Shown one piece after another: positions 1 through 13,444 of a stretch of 64,000 nucleotides of DNA. The stretch is from Pinus tabuliformis (taxonomy: Eukaryota; Streptophyta; Pinopsida; Pinales; Pinaceae): positions 1,678,048,667 through 1,678,112,666 of the forward strand of contig CM062818.1 in the NCBI GenBank assembly GCA_031772625.1, given 5' to 3'. The first letter of the stretch is position 1. Every line of letters starts with the position of its first letter. The notes under the pieces were generated by a model that had not been told where the DNA came from, searched no databases, and worked only from the letters and a program-made list of their open reading frames with translations. Made by a program: the position numbers and the translations under genes.

Positions 1-1954
1 TGAGACCATGCAACATACTAGAAATGTCTCAAGGGGTAATAAGAAAAGAAGAAAGTGCAAGCAGGTTAAGTGGAACATCTTTGTAGTATGGGTCATTTGC
101 TAGCTTGATTGAACTGCAAAGTTGCAAGAACACATGATGTGCTAACAATGAATTCATAGGATATGTGGTCATTGTTGGTTTTATTTACAACAAGTATGCC
201 TATTTATGAGAGCATGTGGGGAAGAGAGGTGACAATGTTAGTTATATCTTGAGGAAATCTAATAGTATGGCTGAATATTTGAATTTCCCTCCACTTTTAT
301 GTGTCGCTTGAAGAACGGGGTTGACATGGGCAATGAGCATCTCTTCAATTTGAGTTAGGTAGGAGACGACATGTGGTTGGTTGCTTGGGTCCTAATTGTT
401 TGAGGAGGAGAAATGATGGAGAGTTTGCTCAGAGGCATAAAGGGAATAGACAACGTTGCCATATTTTGTTTTTGTTTTCATGGATGGGTAAGCTTCATGA
501 AAAGTTGAAAAGGATTTTATGGGGTTAAGTGCATCAATCCTTTCATGAAAGCAACGACGTGCATGATGAAGATGGTTGTTTTGGATTTGTTGAGAATTTG
601 AAGAGGAAGCCACATGGGGGGGTGATTTCACATGGAAGGTGGGAGGTGAAGAAAGGGTAGTGTTTGGAATTGATTGGTCGGCGAGTGGACATGGAAGGGA
701 AATCAAAATAGTTTGGGTAGATGATAGGAGAGAGATAAAAATCTAGGAAGGAATGGGAGTTAGGTTTGGGTTTGTTTGATAGTGAAGGTTGGATTGATGA
801 CTGTTGTAGAGAAGACGACGACATGTGTTTATTTTATCCTTGTTAAGCATGCAGTGTCATCATCATTGTTCCTTCTACACACTATTCTCTGGGGTGGTTT
901 GCATAGTTTCTCAAACAAGAAAAGTTTTTTCAACATTAGAGGTGTAAGTGAATTAGGAGAAAAGGCAAGTTAAACATGCATAAGAAGGATATTTTTTGTT
1001 TGTTTGTTTAAAGTTGTGTATGTGTGTGTGTGTTTTGTATGTATTATGTTTTTCATTACAAAGTGTAGTATCATATATATGGTGTGAGTGTTGCTTTTAG
1101 TGAAATTCCATTCAAAACATAACATGATGAATATGAATCTCAAGTGCAATACAAAGGCGGGAGCGAATGCTATCTATTTTTTTTTGTGTTTCACTTGTTC
1201 GAAGTTAAATATTCCATTATGGGATGTTCAAATGACTATTATTAATTTTGGAAGCAATTACATTATGCATATTTGGCCTAGACCAAAGGAAGCCCATTTG
1301 TGCATTTGACCATAATTAGAAGCATTAGTTGTATATTTTTTTCCATACTGAGCATATCATATTCATATGTGCATTCAAATAATGTTTGTGTGCTTCAAAG
1401 AAGCTTAAATTATGAGCAAGGATAGCAAAATGCAAGTGAGCGAATGCCCATATATTTAGAAGAGACATTACAAGTGAGCAAATGGCCATTTATGCACAAG
1501 GAAAAAAACGACTGGATTCCCCTATGTTCATGAGAATCATTACAATTGAGAGAGGGCGAATATAGTTACGAGAAAGCATTACAAAGTAGGAAGAATTTCC
1601 GAAGATGAGGTTTAGGAAAAAATAAGAGATAGAAGTGCAGACAAGAGGGTTTGACAAGGTGCACAAGGGCAAGTGAGAATTAATGAAAAAGGGAGGGCCA
1701 TAGTAGGGAAAGTGTTTGCAAGGTGAAGGATGGGCATCAATGGAGAAGGGGGGGTATATGAGAAGAAAAGTGTTAAAGGGAAAGGGTGTATAGAACAAGA
1801 GATGGGGAATATCGAGGGAGAGGGGGAAAAGGCATGTTTATGGTCAACAGGAAACATTTTTGGCGAGGGGAGGAGTGGGTTGAAGATCTTGCAGGAGGAG
1901 AGCATACACAGAGGCATAAGGGAGTTCTTGAGAAGCATGAGGGTTGGGCATATG
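1..1954. other. No supported gene
   Basis: Several overlapping open frames occur on both strands, but none shows a recognisable domain or consistent codon pattern. A short TG-rich run lies near 1018-1034. The part from about 1612 to 1954 is an open minus-strand extension of the RPA70 pseudogene frame, but its Pro/Ser-rich translation no longer resembles RPA70. I see nothing else in this stretch. Confidence 0.5.
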
Positions 1955-3783
1955 CAATAAATGTCATTGAAAGTCTTTGTTTTGATAGCCAGTGTGAATA
2001 GAAATTGGCGTGCTTTGATCTTGTTGGATAGGTCTCTGACGACTTCTGGCTTACTTGAGAGGAGGCAAAGGTCCTTTGATAATATTCCCAAGAGGTCATT
2101 TGCAACATCATCGAAAGCAACCACATTTTTGAGGTGGCTAGTGTGGTCGTGCAATTCAATCCTGAGCACATAACAATAGTCACATTCGAGGAACGAGCCT
2201 TCACATTTTGAACAATGCCATGTGTTGTTAGTTTGTTGTGCAAACTTTTTCATGCATTGAATCCCATCAATGCTAAGGGGGCATGCAACGAAGTAGAACT
2301 CATCCATGTTGATTTTTGTAGCAGTAGCGCGGAGGGAAACCCATGAAGATTTTTCCCTTGGGGGAATTGCAACAATGTCATCAATTGATTTTGTTTTGAT
2401 GGGTCTGTTGGTCATACCTGTGTATCTCTAGAAAAGCGATGTCAAGGAAGAGTTGACACATTCTTTTTGAAACCATTGTTTGAGTTGGTGTGTTTTAGAA
2501 ATATCTATATTTATAAGAAGGCAAGTTGTTGTGATAGTTTTCATAGTCTTCCCATTAAAGTCGATAATCTGCCCCCCTATAATTGCAAGGATTGGGATGA
2601 CACATGCCATGCAGAGATTGGAGAGTGCACTTCCTTCGACATGGCAGTGTTCGCTCCACAAGGTAACATCGATGCTACTACCATACATGTCATGAAGCGA
2701 GACCACTTTTTTTGGATCTTCAGAGCCATCATGTCTATGCATGATAGAGGTAGGAGAGGTCAAGCTAAAAACACCGATAGCATCAACAAATGAGTTGAGA
2801 GTCACAATGTTGAGTGAACTTGTTGGCACAAAACGAAAGGTATGGGAAGGTATTTTTTTATCTTCATCTATAAGTTGAGATACAGTTGATGTGGAGAAGA
2901 GGAGGATTTCAAACAGTGGTTAAGATGGTTGTACGTAGAGTTCGGGACCTTTATTATGCCATTTAAAGCTATGTAGACTTGGCCAAGATGAATGAGGGCA
3001 TGCAGTGAGTCTACCAAGTCATTGAATGGGGATACATGGATTTCATCACCATCATGGTCAACGATGTCAAACCCAAGTGATTTCCTAGATCCGCATGCAT
3101 TGTTGTATTCACGAAGGAGTGATTTTGCGAGCACTCTACCTTTTATGGACCAAAATTTTCGGGTTGGGGTAAGTGCCTTATAAGGTAGAGGTGTTGCAGA
3201 TGTAATGAAAGCATATGTGAATTTTGTAGTTTGGCTGTCAATGGGGGGTGTTTATGAAAAGGAAGAGCTAGTAGATGAGGACAAGGTCGCATGGAGCACT
3301 TTTTCGGTGGAGAGAATAAGACGGGTTGGCTTGCCAACCAGAGTTTCTACACAGTGGAGTATTTCAAGTTTGAGGACACAAAGCGACCTACAAGAAAGAC
3401 CATATGTGAGCGAAGAGGGGAAATAAAACACTAGTAAAGAAAATAGATTTTAAAAGGGACATAAAAGGAGAGGAAGGGCAGGGAGGATGGGGGGGATCCC
3501 CTGTGCACAACATACATAGTATGATGTGCATATGTGCATGAGAATTCTTTGAGGAGCACAATGTGCCTATTTGCAACTCTCTATTTTTTTCAAGGGCATC
3601 GTGTGAAGAAGGAAGCAAGACCGCATGTCTATGAGCACCATCAGAAAGAGAGACACAATAGAGTGGGGTTGAATTCCTAGCAGGGGAGGTCTATTCGACA
3701 ACAATGACCTGGAGGATTGGTTTCATCTCGATAGAGCTAGCAAACAACAATGAAAGTGCATTGCTAGTCAAGGTTGGCTCCAT
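1955..3783 (-). pseudogene. RPA70 (replication protein A large subunit) pseudogene, intronless
   Basis: Reading leftwards from an ATG at 3783, the translation follows the RPA70 domain order: an RPA70N-like domain (MKPILQV and LSDGAHRHAVLL, 3783-3500), a Ser/Pro-rich linker, DBD-A (ALTPTRKFWSIKGRV, about 3175-2870), DBD-B (DVTLWSEHC, ILAIIGGQIIDFNGK, 2790-2470) and DBD-C with its zinc ribbon cysteines (ACPLSIDGIQC then CSKCEGSFLEC, about 2300-2150), ending near 1955 in the last helices. RPA70 binds single-stranded DNA in replication and repair. The copy is broken: stops in the N-terminal domain (after VIVVE) and in the linker near 3255, a frame change between DBD-A and DBD-B, and a TAG at 2428-2430. 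The domains follow each other with no introns, fitting a processed pseudogene or an RPA gene carried by a Helitron-type element. Family assignment is firm; origin is inference. Confidence 0.75.
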
Positions 3784-6700
3784 GGTGATACACCTTTGTT
3801 GTTGAAAGAAAGGTGTTGCAAGAGAATAACAATAGTAAGTGTAGGAAAGTGAAGAAAATATTGTGTAGTAAAATGAAGAAAAAGGTTAAAGAGTTTATCT
3901 TAAAAGAGACAAAGCAACAATAGAAATTGAAGGGAAAAGTGTGGAAGATAAAAAAGCATGAGGGAAAAAGAAAATGGGCAAGAATGAGTGTGATACCAGA
4001 AACAAATAGATTGCTAGACTACTCTCCTTATGATTTGTGCAATTTGCATGTGCCAAAGTTAAATGTATCATGGGTAAGAAAACAAATCAAGAAGAAAACA
4101 ATACCTAGCATGGATTTGTTTTTTGTTGAGTGAAGGAAAGTTTTGGAGGGAACAGAGGAAGGGCTAGGCAATTTGAATGAGATACCCAACAGACATCGAG
4201 GCCTTGTTCAAACAAAGAGGCTTGGTAGTAGCAAGGAAAATTAGGAAGCATAGTTTTGATTATGGTAGTTGTGTGTAAAGTAAAGTGTCTTTCTGCATTT
4301 ATGTCAATTACAATTTTGCACCCTATTCAAATGACCTTGCAACTTTTCTCATGAACTAGATCTATAGCTACAATCAATCAATAGTATATAAAAAAATATA
4401 GGCTAGGTTGTTTTATGCGAGAGTAAATCTCTGACTATATTAAAAATAAAAGAGCATGTGGCATTCTGGCAAAAAAAAGTGTGAGAAGGAAAATATAGGG
4501 TAGAAATAAGGGAATAAAATGTGTTTTCAGACAGCATGTAACATCAGTTAGATAACAACCATAAATAGTGTAACATCATAATAGATAACAACCATAAAGG
4601 AAAAACTTCCACAATAGGGGAAAATAAATGGTAAACTAATTTCCTAAGGATAGGAAAAGTGTACATGCATACCTCTCAACATGTAAAAATCAATGCAATA
4701 AAGATCAAAAACCAATGATTTGTACCTCTCAACAGGGAACAACACAATATATACTGTCAGGTTAACACTGATCTATGTTAGGTAAGTGGTATTTAAATAT
4801 GACAAGTAGAATGACTAAACCAGTTTGGCCAAGTCATGGCTCTAATTGCAAAATTTGTAAAATACCACGAATCATTTGCAAACAGGTGGCGCCAAAGTAG
4901 TGTATTTCTATTTAAAGATAACAAGTAAAATAAGTAAAGCATCCCTGGAAAGATATGGTTGTATTTTCCAGTCTAGTAAAATACCATCACATTGCTAGAT
5001 CCATGTTATTATAGCATAAAGAAGAAATTCAACATTGCTCATGAGCTCCACAATGGAACAAGACATTGGAGAATTCCTAAAATGGCATGAGATGAAAGAA
5101 TCTATCATCTTTGTGATATTAAAGGTCTGATGATGAAAAACACTTTCTTTTAGAATGTCTTATGTAGACCCACATCAGATCTTTAATTTCAAACTATTTG
5201 TAACAAACCAACCTTCCTAATGAAAACCATGAAGATTTAAGAAAGTTTTTCTCCAACTATTTGCAGACAGAGAAATAAAATTCTAAAACAGTCCAATTAA
5301 TTCCTCACCATTGTCTTCTTTAAAGCCCAATAAAACAAAATTTGTTTTAGTAAACATAATCATCAAATATATTTTTGAGGGTTGATACTTGCACCAAGCA
5401 ATATCACTCAAGAATACTAGAAGTTGCTGCCAACTTCATCTATTAATATGCAATCATTACTTCTTTTATTAATATGTAAACAATATTCTAACACATGTTA
5501 TAATATTTGATTCCAAATTTTAAAACTTGAATTTAAAAGATGTTGATCCATTGATGTAGGAGTGTCCTCTACAACACATTCATGCATATATGATATATGA
5601 ACTTGAACTTTTGCATCTATTTGATTTGTTGATGTCATTACAGCCTCATAATGTTAATGCACCATTGCATAATGTTGAAGCAAACATGAATGAACACAGG
5701 CACAAACCCAAAAACCATGAATTTTGGAAGGGATATTGGAACAACTTTGTGTATGCATGATTTGTGATCCATAACCTAGACTCTGAGCCTCACCAAGGTT
5801 TTTGCTAATATGAGTTTTCTATCAATGCCTTGCCACGTGTTAGGAATAATGGTACAGCCCAACTGTATGTGTAGTTTGGATACCGATATTTCATACAAGT
5901 ATAAAGTAAGAGTATGATAGTCCAAAAAAAACCAATGGCACATTCTTAAATATTACTTGTCGAAGGGTGATTTCTCTTGAACTTTAATGAGTTGCATTTT
6001 GTATATATAGACTTTTGACAAATTCATGAGGCAAAATTCAAATCACAATGCTATAGATTTTTCTTCCTTGCAGCAATCAAGGTTCTCATACAAGAAAAGT
6101 TATTAAATCTGCAAGTAAAAAAAACATGGATTCAAACAAGATCCAGAAAATAAAAGGAAATGAGTTTATAATAAGGCAGACAATCAATGAGTCTCAACAA
6201 ATTTGGAGGCACTACAAATGACAACATTTTCCACGCTGGCTAAAAAAATTAAATCTTCAATGAACTTAAAAGACAAACATTTCTTTTCTTCGTCAATAGT
6301 TTCATTCCTTTCATTGAACATGCCAAGATGGTGAATACCTTGAGTATGTATTCAACAAGATTGTTGCACTTCAGAAGACGAACCTTAACCTTCATTTATT
6401 GGTCAAATATAGCATATGATACTTTTGTTCGAGTTTAAGTTTGACACCATTTAACTGTCCATTACATCCAAGGCTATTTTAGTGCCCATTAAATCAAGGA
6501 AACCTAGTTTTTCATTTTTCAATTGGCAATTAAGACAGTTTTCTTGGCTCTCTGAGAGGATTATTTGTACTACTTTCAAAACAAATACAATCAACTAGGT
6601 TAAAGGTGATGCATTAAGAAGATTAGTTTTGAAAATGGAAATTTGTTACAATAAATCCATAAGTTGCAACCCTCAGGATTTATATCTTTGATATGGTTGA

Positions 6701-7390
6701 ATCACTTACACATTATGATTGAATCGGGATAAGGAGAATTTACAATGCCAGATTTAAAGACCTATTTTTCCATGACACATTTATTGGTTATTCTATGGTT
6801 CAATTTTTTTTTGTGATCTATTGAAATTTGATAGAAAGCAATCGTTTTTCCAAAGTGTTCTCAATTTTCCCTCTTTTTAATACTTGTCCTCTCTATAAAT
6901 CAAAGGGAAAAAAGATTGTGCTAGTTTGATTTCTCCTACCTCTTGGGGAAATTAGTTGCTTCAACCCAAAACAGAAGAGTAAAGTCAAAAGGCATTCATT
7001 AAACTCATATAAAAATCATTATTTAGATACAAGACAATTTCATAATATTTCACTTTATGATATTGTTTTTCCCCATGAACTTTCCTACTAATCTGAAACA
7101 ACAAATAAACTGGGTTCAAAATGTTGTCCATTTTTTTATCCTTGAGGACATATCGGCATTTCTCTATGGAATTTCTAGTTTACCCCTACTTTCTAATTAC
7201 AATGACCACACTCGGGGGTGCCATAGCCAAATTTACCCTGGAAGACTTCTAGTCTATAATAATGTGGCAGAGAATACGAACAACGAAAACGAGATAGAAT
7301 GTAACATTTCTTCATGTCTTGGAAGGGTGTTGTTAGAGAAGTAAGTCTTCAGACTCTTTGTGTTTTGAACAAATCTTTGTCAGATCTACA
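3784..7390. other. AT-rich stretch without a recognisable gene
   Basis: Short open frames only (for example 3927-4133 and 7057-7344), none with a recognisable domain. No LTR ends, tRNA-like sequence or long repeat noticed. Probably old, decayed intergenic or transposon DNA. Confidence 0.5.
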
Positions 7391-7490
7391 ATATATTTCA
7401 GTATATTTCAATACAAAATTCCATTGAAAATAATAATATAATATATTTCAGTATATTTCAATACAAAATTCCATTGAAAATAATAATATA
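7391..7490. repeat. Perfect 50-bp tandem duplication
   Basis: Bases 7391-7440 are repeated without change at 7441-7490. Two copies only; no larger array. Confidence 0.95.
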
Positions 7491-8632
7491 AATGCCGAAC
7501 AATGATGACATTGGCAAATTCTAGTCTTTCCAAAAGTCATTTTGTACAGGAAATATCAAGGGTGTTTCTCCTATTCAGGCATGTTTTTTATTATTTGTAT
7601 GGTAAATCTCAGGGGTCCCTCACTTTTCTCAAGAGTCGGAACAAATATCTTTCACCTCTTTTTATATGTGAGGTGACTTTACATATAAACCCCAAAACAT
7701 TTTCCAAAGAAAAAGGGAGCTGAAGGAGACATCATTTAATGGTTTTAGGGACACCTGCACATCCACTATCCAAACTAGCAACCATGTGGCACCGATTCTC
7801 CAAGAAAAATGTTTATTCACTGGTTCAATATTTAGACCATGACAAATATTATCTATGTAATGCATGTCGGAATACTATGTAATATGCTTTTGTAATGGGA
7901 AATAATTGCAACAACAATTTTTATTCCCATGTTTGGTAGGTTCTCATAACCCTGAATCAACTCTTTTTTTAAGGGTTTTAATATAGATGCAGGCAAGGTA
8001 TATTGGACCTATTATTTAAAATTTTCTACTATCATTGATTTGTTCATCATAGTGCTCACTCTCACTTGTTGAGCCCAGAAAAATTATTTACCATCTACAT
8101 TGATGCATATCAAGTAGTTGTCAACGCAATAATCACTCAATATGGAAAAGCTATAGTAAGGCAGAAGAAGAGCAATGTTGAGAGAAGATACCCATATGCT
8201 CCTAAGAGTTCTAAGCTATTATCCATGCTATTAAAATTTAGGATAATAAGTTATAGAGGATCAAACCACAAGAATTTACTACTCTTTCTATAATAAAAAA
8301 ATACAATGCACTAAAATATTAATGGAGAATGTTGTTCAAATAATTCCAACTCAACCTCATTTACAATGTTGCAAAGAAAATATCATACCATATACCTTTC
8401 CAAGACCTCAAATGAACAATGTCACAAAGTGTGACAAGTCCCCTTCAGTACGGAAACAAAATAGGCATAAAGGCAAGATCCTTGATAACTTAAGATGCGT
8501 TTGATCCAAGATAAAACACTCTATATGAATGACATGATAGTATTTTTGGTGTTATACTAGAAGGGACAAAACATATGATTACTAAAATAAAATGACTACG
8601 GAAGAACATGCAAAATCCCATTGGTAATATTG

Positions 8633-8684
8633 AACTTGCAAGTCAAAAAGGCAAAGGGAACTTGCAAGTCAAAAAGGCAAAGGG
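8633..8684. repeat. 26-bp tandem duplication
   Basis: A 26-base unit starting AACTTGCAAGTC occurs at 8633-8658 and again at 8659-8684, inside the gypsy remnant. Confidence 0.93.
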
Positions 8685-9114
8685 AAATCAACCAGTAGAA
8701 TCACTCATGTCACTGTTAATTTTAATTGAGAAATGGGATAATTTTATGGATCTCAACTTCTCTCCCAAGGAATTAATGATAATGCGAACAAGTTTTTTTG
8801 GGTATCAATAATGCTCACAAAATTCGCAATATGCATTCTTTCACATGTGATGCATAAAGATAAATATATTGCAGATATTATGACTACTAAATAATTTCCT
8901 ATTTTGGAGTTCATACATATACTGGAACTGATAGAGACCAAGTTCACAAGAAATATTTGAAAGAATTCTTCTAGGCTTTGGGTAAACAATTGAACTTAAA
9001 CAATAATTTGCCTCATACAAATAAGCAAATTGAGAAGGAAAATCGGACTATTCAGGACATGCTGAGATCTTAGGACCAATGTTGCGAACATGGGCATTAG
9101 GAGAAAATTGGCAA

Positions 9115-9245
9115 GGGTCAGAAAAACCCAAAAATCGTAAAAATCAGGAAAATATCATTAAAAATCAGCAAACATCAGAAAAATTAAGATACCATCAAAA
9201 TATCAGTAAAACTTGGCAAACACCGGCTAGGCCAAAAAAATCATT
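9115..9245. repeat. Short degenerate A-rich repeat cluster
   Basis: Variants of AAAATCAG(C/G)AAA and AAAATATCA recur about every 12-25 bases in 9115-9230. It lies between the integrase core and C-terminal remnants and may be slippage-derived insertion. Confidence 0.5.
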
Positions 9246-9838
9246 TTTGAGATAAAATTGAATGTTGTCAATATGTTCGCAACATTGCTTGGGACAACAC
9301 AACGATACAGACTAGGAAGAGAAACTTCCATTTTTTGGATTTTATATGTGATAACAAAAAAACATACTCAATTTCCAAGCATGCATGGTTATGACCCCAT
9401 CATTCCTTTGTATTTTCAAACTGAAAACTTTTCAAAGAAAAAAGCAAAAAAGCAAGTTGTCAGGAAATGCTATATCAAATATAAGAATTGAAAGAATGAA
9501 AGAACAATATAAAAAGGCCTCAACTTTATGCAAATTTGTATACTATCCAACATAGATCATCACAATCCTTTAAGTCGGGAATAAATTTTATATTGTAGGG
9601 AAACAAAAGGATTCCATGTCCAATAAAATGTGCTAACTTTCAAGTTAACACCAAGATTTGAGGACCTTTTTAAATAGGAGAGAAATTGATGAGTTAGATT
9701 ATAAGTTGCATTTACCAACCTATGTTAGGATTCATGAAAAATTTCATGTTAGTTACATATATGAACACATAATCCAAATTCCAAAATATGATGCCAACTT
9801 TGATGGAAATTGAGAAAGTATATTTGACCGCCTAACTT

Positions 9839-10025
9839 TAACTTGCAATGCACTTGAGGTATACTTTAACTTTAAGTTGATGTATCTTGATATGGAGATA
9901 TATACTTGAGGTATATTCTTCCCCCTATCAAGATACATCATAATTTTGAGGTATTGTCAATGTTTTAACTTGCAATGCACTTGAGGTATACTTTAACTTT
10001 AAGTTGATGTATCTTGATATGGAGA
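9839..10025. repeat. 62-bp duplication with a short inverted piece between
   Basis: About 62 bases starting TAACTTGCAATGCACTTG at 9838 recur at 9965-10025. The spacer contains TATCAAGATACATCA, the reverse complement of a segment inside the repeated unit. Confidence 0.85.
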
Positions 10026-10083
10026 TTGGGTAGAGGATGCATGACCCACTATGGACTACAAAGGCATAAGAAGATTCAGAACC

Positions 10084-10235
10084 AAGAGATTGAGGATTAT
10101 TTGTTTTAATGGTGAAGTAAAATCAGTCTCATGGAGGATGATGATATCTGCAAATTGGTAAGAGATTGAGGATTACTTGTTTTAATGGTGAAGTAAAATC
10201 AGTCTCATGGAGGATGATGATATCTGCAAATTGGT
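10084..10235. repeat. 76-bp tandem duplication
   Basis: Unit starting AAGAGATTGAGGATTA at 10084 repeats at 10160, with one C/T difference seen. It duplicates the possible chromodomain region. Confidence 0.93.
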
Positions 10236-10265
10236 AAGAGAAGTTACAGGCCAGGCAATAAAGGG

Positions 10266-10595
10266 TAAAATGGTGATTTTGAGAAAAATCTCAAGAAACA
10301 GTAAATGAGGAACTCAGAAATTTATCTTGGATTTTTATTTTAATGAAGCCAAGGCACACCATGAGAAAAGTGAAATTAGTAATAAAACAATAGAAACATA
10401 CATTTTATGAGAAGTGGTGAAATGGTGGTTTTAAGGAAAATGTCTAGAAATGGTAATGAGGAACTAGGAAATTCACCTTTAATGTTACTTTTAATGATGC
10501 CAAGGCTCAACCATGAAAAAATGGAAATTACAAAATGAAACAATAGAAATATATATTTTCTAAGAAATGATGAAGTGGCAAATAATGAAGAGTTG
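10266..10595. repeat. Imperfect tandem repeat, about 160-bp units
   Basis: Two diverged units share AATGGTG(A/G)TTTT, GAGGAACT, AATGA(A/T)GCCAAGGC, CCATGA(G)AAAA, AAACAATAGAAA and a terminal GA(A/G)GTGG. Older than the neighbouring near-perfect duplications. Confidence 0.75.
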
Positions 10596-10599
10596 AGTA

Positions 10600-11255
10600 A
10601 GCAGGTGAGTGAATGATCTAAATGGCATATTTTAAAAAGAGTTGTTCCTACTAATCTCATATGCTAAGGTTGTAAATAGACTATTATATCCAAGCTAATT
10701 TGGGAAGAAACCATTCTATCCGAGATAATTTGAGTAGGATTCAAGTCAAAATATGATACTGGGAAGTCAAAATCTGATACGGGGAAGTCAAAGAATTTCA
10801 AATTATCAAGTGCATTCACCAATATTCAGGAAATAGTAAATCATTATCAAGTGAAATCTGAGAGAAATCAAATGATGTTATGAATTACTAATACAACCCA
10901 ATATATTCATTTTAAGGATAGCAAGATAGATAATAAGAACTATAAAGTTATAACCACCAGAAGCTAATCCTTTTTTTTTCAGAGAAAAAAGCCATCATAG
11001 ATTTATATTAAGAAAATATAAAGATCTTCAATACATAAGCTGTTGGATTGAGCCAAATGACCAGCAACCTTTAGTCCGAATCTTCCATATCTAAAAAGGA
11101 AAAACATATACATCCCATCTACAAAGCGGAATCCTTCTCTGCCCATCAAAATATTTCTTTATTCTTTCCAAAAAGATTCCAAACCATTTGCAAAAATTGG
11201 TTTCACCCACTATAATTCCAAAACAAAATTTAGATATTCCAAACTGAAATGATAG
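10600..11255. other. No supported gene
   Basis: AT-rich sequence with a local duplication near 10757-10790 (AAGTCAAAATATGATAC / AAGTCAAAATCTGATAC). No recognisable coding or structural feature. Confidence 0.5.
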
Positions 11256-11345
11256 AGACTGAGCCCAAGGCAAAAAATTACAGCAAACAACCACTTTAGG
11301 AGACTGAGCCCAAGGCAAAAAATTACAGCAAACAACCACTTTGGG
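11256..11345. repeat. 45-bp tandem duplication
   Basis: Unit starting AGACTGAGCCCAAGGC at 11256 repeats at 11301 almost without change. Confidence 0.93.
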
Positions 11346-12150
11346 TGTTAAAGCTCAAAGTATTATGCCATGATGTTCATTCTCTTCTGCATTAAAAAAA
11401 CTATCCTAGTTCCAAAAAAATTTGAAAAATTGTATAATTGAAACCATTCTAAGATCCCACGGATAAGGTACAAGATATTAACTCCATATAAATTTCAAAT
11501 CTTCAATTTTTTTCAGCTTAATGACAAATACAAGACAAATGGCAAAAAGTTGCCCAGAACAAGCGACTAGAAAGAACTCTTGAACTCTGAAAACATTTCT
11601 AGGAATAAATAACCATGGCTAGTTATTCAAAGTAGAATCTTGGTATGGTATACGAAACACCCCTTTCAGATTGGAAAACCTGACCTACACAGAACCATAT
11701 CACGACTGGTTTTCCTATGCCAAGCAGAGGTATCAACATTTCCAAGGGAGAATCTGTAAGCAATCTTATTTTTAGTTAGCAATGCTCAGGGCTCAAAATA
11801 ACCACTTGTTTATTAAGCAATTGCAATTTCACCCTGGCTTGGGATTCGGGAAGTGTTCACTGCTTAAGGTTCTATCTTACATACTTCATCGCTCTAGAAC
11901 GAAAGCAATTTGGTGGAAAATTTGTACAGTGTAACCACTCAGTTGGAGCAAGCTTTAAGTGAATTGGATTATGGATTATGAAGAACTTGAATTTAGCACA
12001 ACCAAGTTACCTTGTGTTTCCGGAAAGAAATCCGTCAAATTCCTTCAGTCTAGATGTTGATATGTCCCTCAGGTCTAATGCTGTGGAATTTGAACTTCGA
12101 TACTGTAAAATTGACTTGTTCAAACAACACTAGGTAAGAAGACACCCCTG
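11346..12150. other. No supported gene
   Basis: Slightly less AT-rich than its surroundings from about 11640 to 12120, but no frame gives a recognisable protein. Confidence 0.45.
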
Positions 12151-12179
12151 ACAATATATTGGTAGTTGAATGAAGTGAC

Positions 12180-12710
12180 TGACTGTGAGTAGAGGATGGC
12201 TTGTGAATACCCATAGCTCAGTCAAATTCAATGCTCTGTAGGCAGGTATGGTGGACGAGGATGCTGATGGGCTCAATTGACCAGTGGGAATGAGAAGGGT
12301 ACAATGTGCCAGAGAGGAGGGTGTGAAAACTATAAGGGGAAGGAAGAGCACACGTATAGTATACGGGGATCGACTAAACAACAGCAAGGAGAAGGGCACA
12401 TGCCTCTTCAACACAAGAAACATCATGGCGGACGGTGCAATTCAATGTGGGAGGGATGGCGAATGGGCTTAATTGACCAGCTGGTAGGAGAAGGGTACAA
12501 TGTGCCAGAGATGAGGGCATCAAAACTAATGGCTGGAGGGAGAGTAGTATGGCGGGATGGTGTGACATAGAGACATGCAGAAACAGGTAGGTGGTCGAGA
12601 CGTGCATCAAAACTAAAGCCGAAAGGGAGAGCAGTATGGTGGGATGGCATGTCATAGAGACCTGCAGAAACAGGCAGGTGACCGAGACGTGGGCGAAAAA
12701 TTATTTCGAA
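12180..12710. repeat. Complex GC-richer tandem repeat block
   Basis: Two overlapping repeat registers. TGGGCT(C/T)AATTGACCAG followed by AGAAGGGTACAATGTGCC occurs at about 12268 and 12463 (period near 195). GATGG, CATAGAGAC, TGCAGAAACAGG and GAGACGTG recur at about 12550 and 12645 (period near 95). The open frames here on both strands are explained by the repeat and its higher GC; none has a recognisable domain. Confidence 0.75.
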
Positions 12711-12870
12711 AAATGACAAGATATATGGGTGGAAGGGAAAGCATTCTCATCTGCTGGGGTGAACATTGTTTTCCCACACCAAATCAGCCACTTATCGTCG
12801 TAATTAATGCACGTCGCGGTAGTTATATGGATAACTTACCTATAATCCTATTGTAAAACCTACTAATGCG

Positions 12871-12871
<1 letters not shown>

Positions 12872-12901
<30 letters not shown>
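12872..12901. repeat. (TA)n microsatellite, about 15 units
   Basis: Uninterrupted TA dinucleotide run of about 30 bases. Confidence 0.97.
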
Positions 12902-12904
<3 letters not shown>

Positions 12905-13444
12905 ATTGCAGTCATATATCAGAATTATATAAACAAAGAAGTCGAGAGTCTATGCTAGGTCGTGGCATAATGCCATGCCATGTGGAGGCCATGGGGCAGA
13001 AAAGAGGAAAATGTTAAATTTTAAATAAACATAATTTTTTTTAAAATGTAACTTAATAACTAAGAGTCCAAATTGGACAAATTTCTAGTTGAAATAAATA
13101 TAAAATAGACCTCCATAATAGACATCCATAGATATTTGTTAGAAATCTAGGTTAGAAATTGAAAAAAAATTGACAAAAAAAAATTGGTTAACATAGTGGA
13201 CACTTCACTGAGATAAGTGTGGCTTTTACAAGTCTATTACATCTTTCCCTATCTTCAAAAGTTGAACCTCTTAAAATGCAAACAAAGCTGGTGCTTCGAC
13301 AAGATCAACACCAATATCAAATTCAATGGATCTCCAACAATCGATACATGGAAGCTTTCCTTTGAGAAAGTCATTGGCATAGGTTTTGCAATTAATTATT
13401 ATATGACTTATTTTTCCATTGTAGAAAGATTCAATCCCCCTCTT

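Larger units (their letters stand above)
8045..10240 (+). pseudogene. Decayed Ty3/gypsy pol (RNase H, integrase, possible chromodomain)
   Basis: Broken plus-strand frames keep the order of a gypsy polyprotein C-terminus. RNase H: FTIYIDAYQVVVNAIITQ and NVERRYPYAPKSS at 8066-8225, where the family has TDAS and the 'NxxERRYxTTEKE' block, then a K(N)LL tail. Integrase core: EKWDNFMDLNF near 8740 (family DxxxMDF) and KEFF / ALGKQLNLNN / HTNKQIEKENRTIQDML near 8960-9070 (family ALGTxLxxSTxxHPQTDGQTE). Integrase C-terminus: YGYDPIIPLYF near 9390 and LPTYVRIHENFHVSYIYEH near 9710-9770. A weak chromodomain-like stretch follows at 10060-10160. Many stops and frameshifts; reverse transcriptase and LTRs were not found. 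Probably an old chromovirus. The RNase H and integrase calls are solid; the chromodomain is tentative. Confidence 0.6.

Noticed and set aside
12130..12720. Overlapping frames of 90-98 residues on both strands as genes
   Set aside because: They lie in a GC-richer tandem repeat block, overlap each other in several frames, and match no family.
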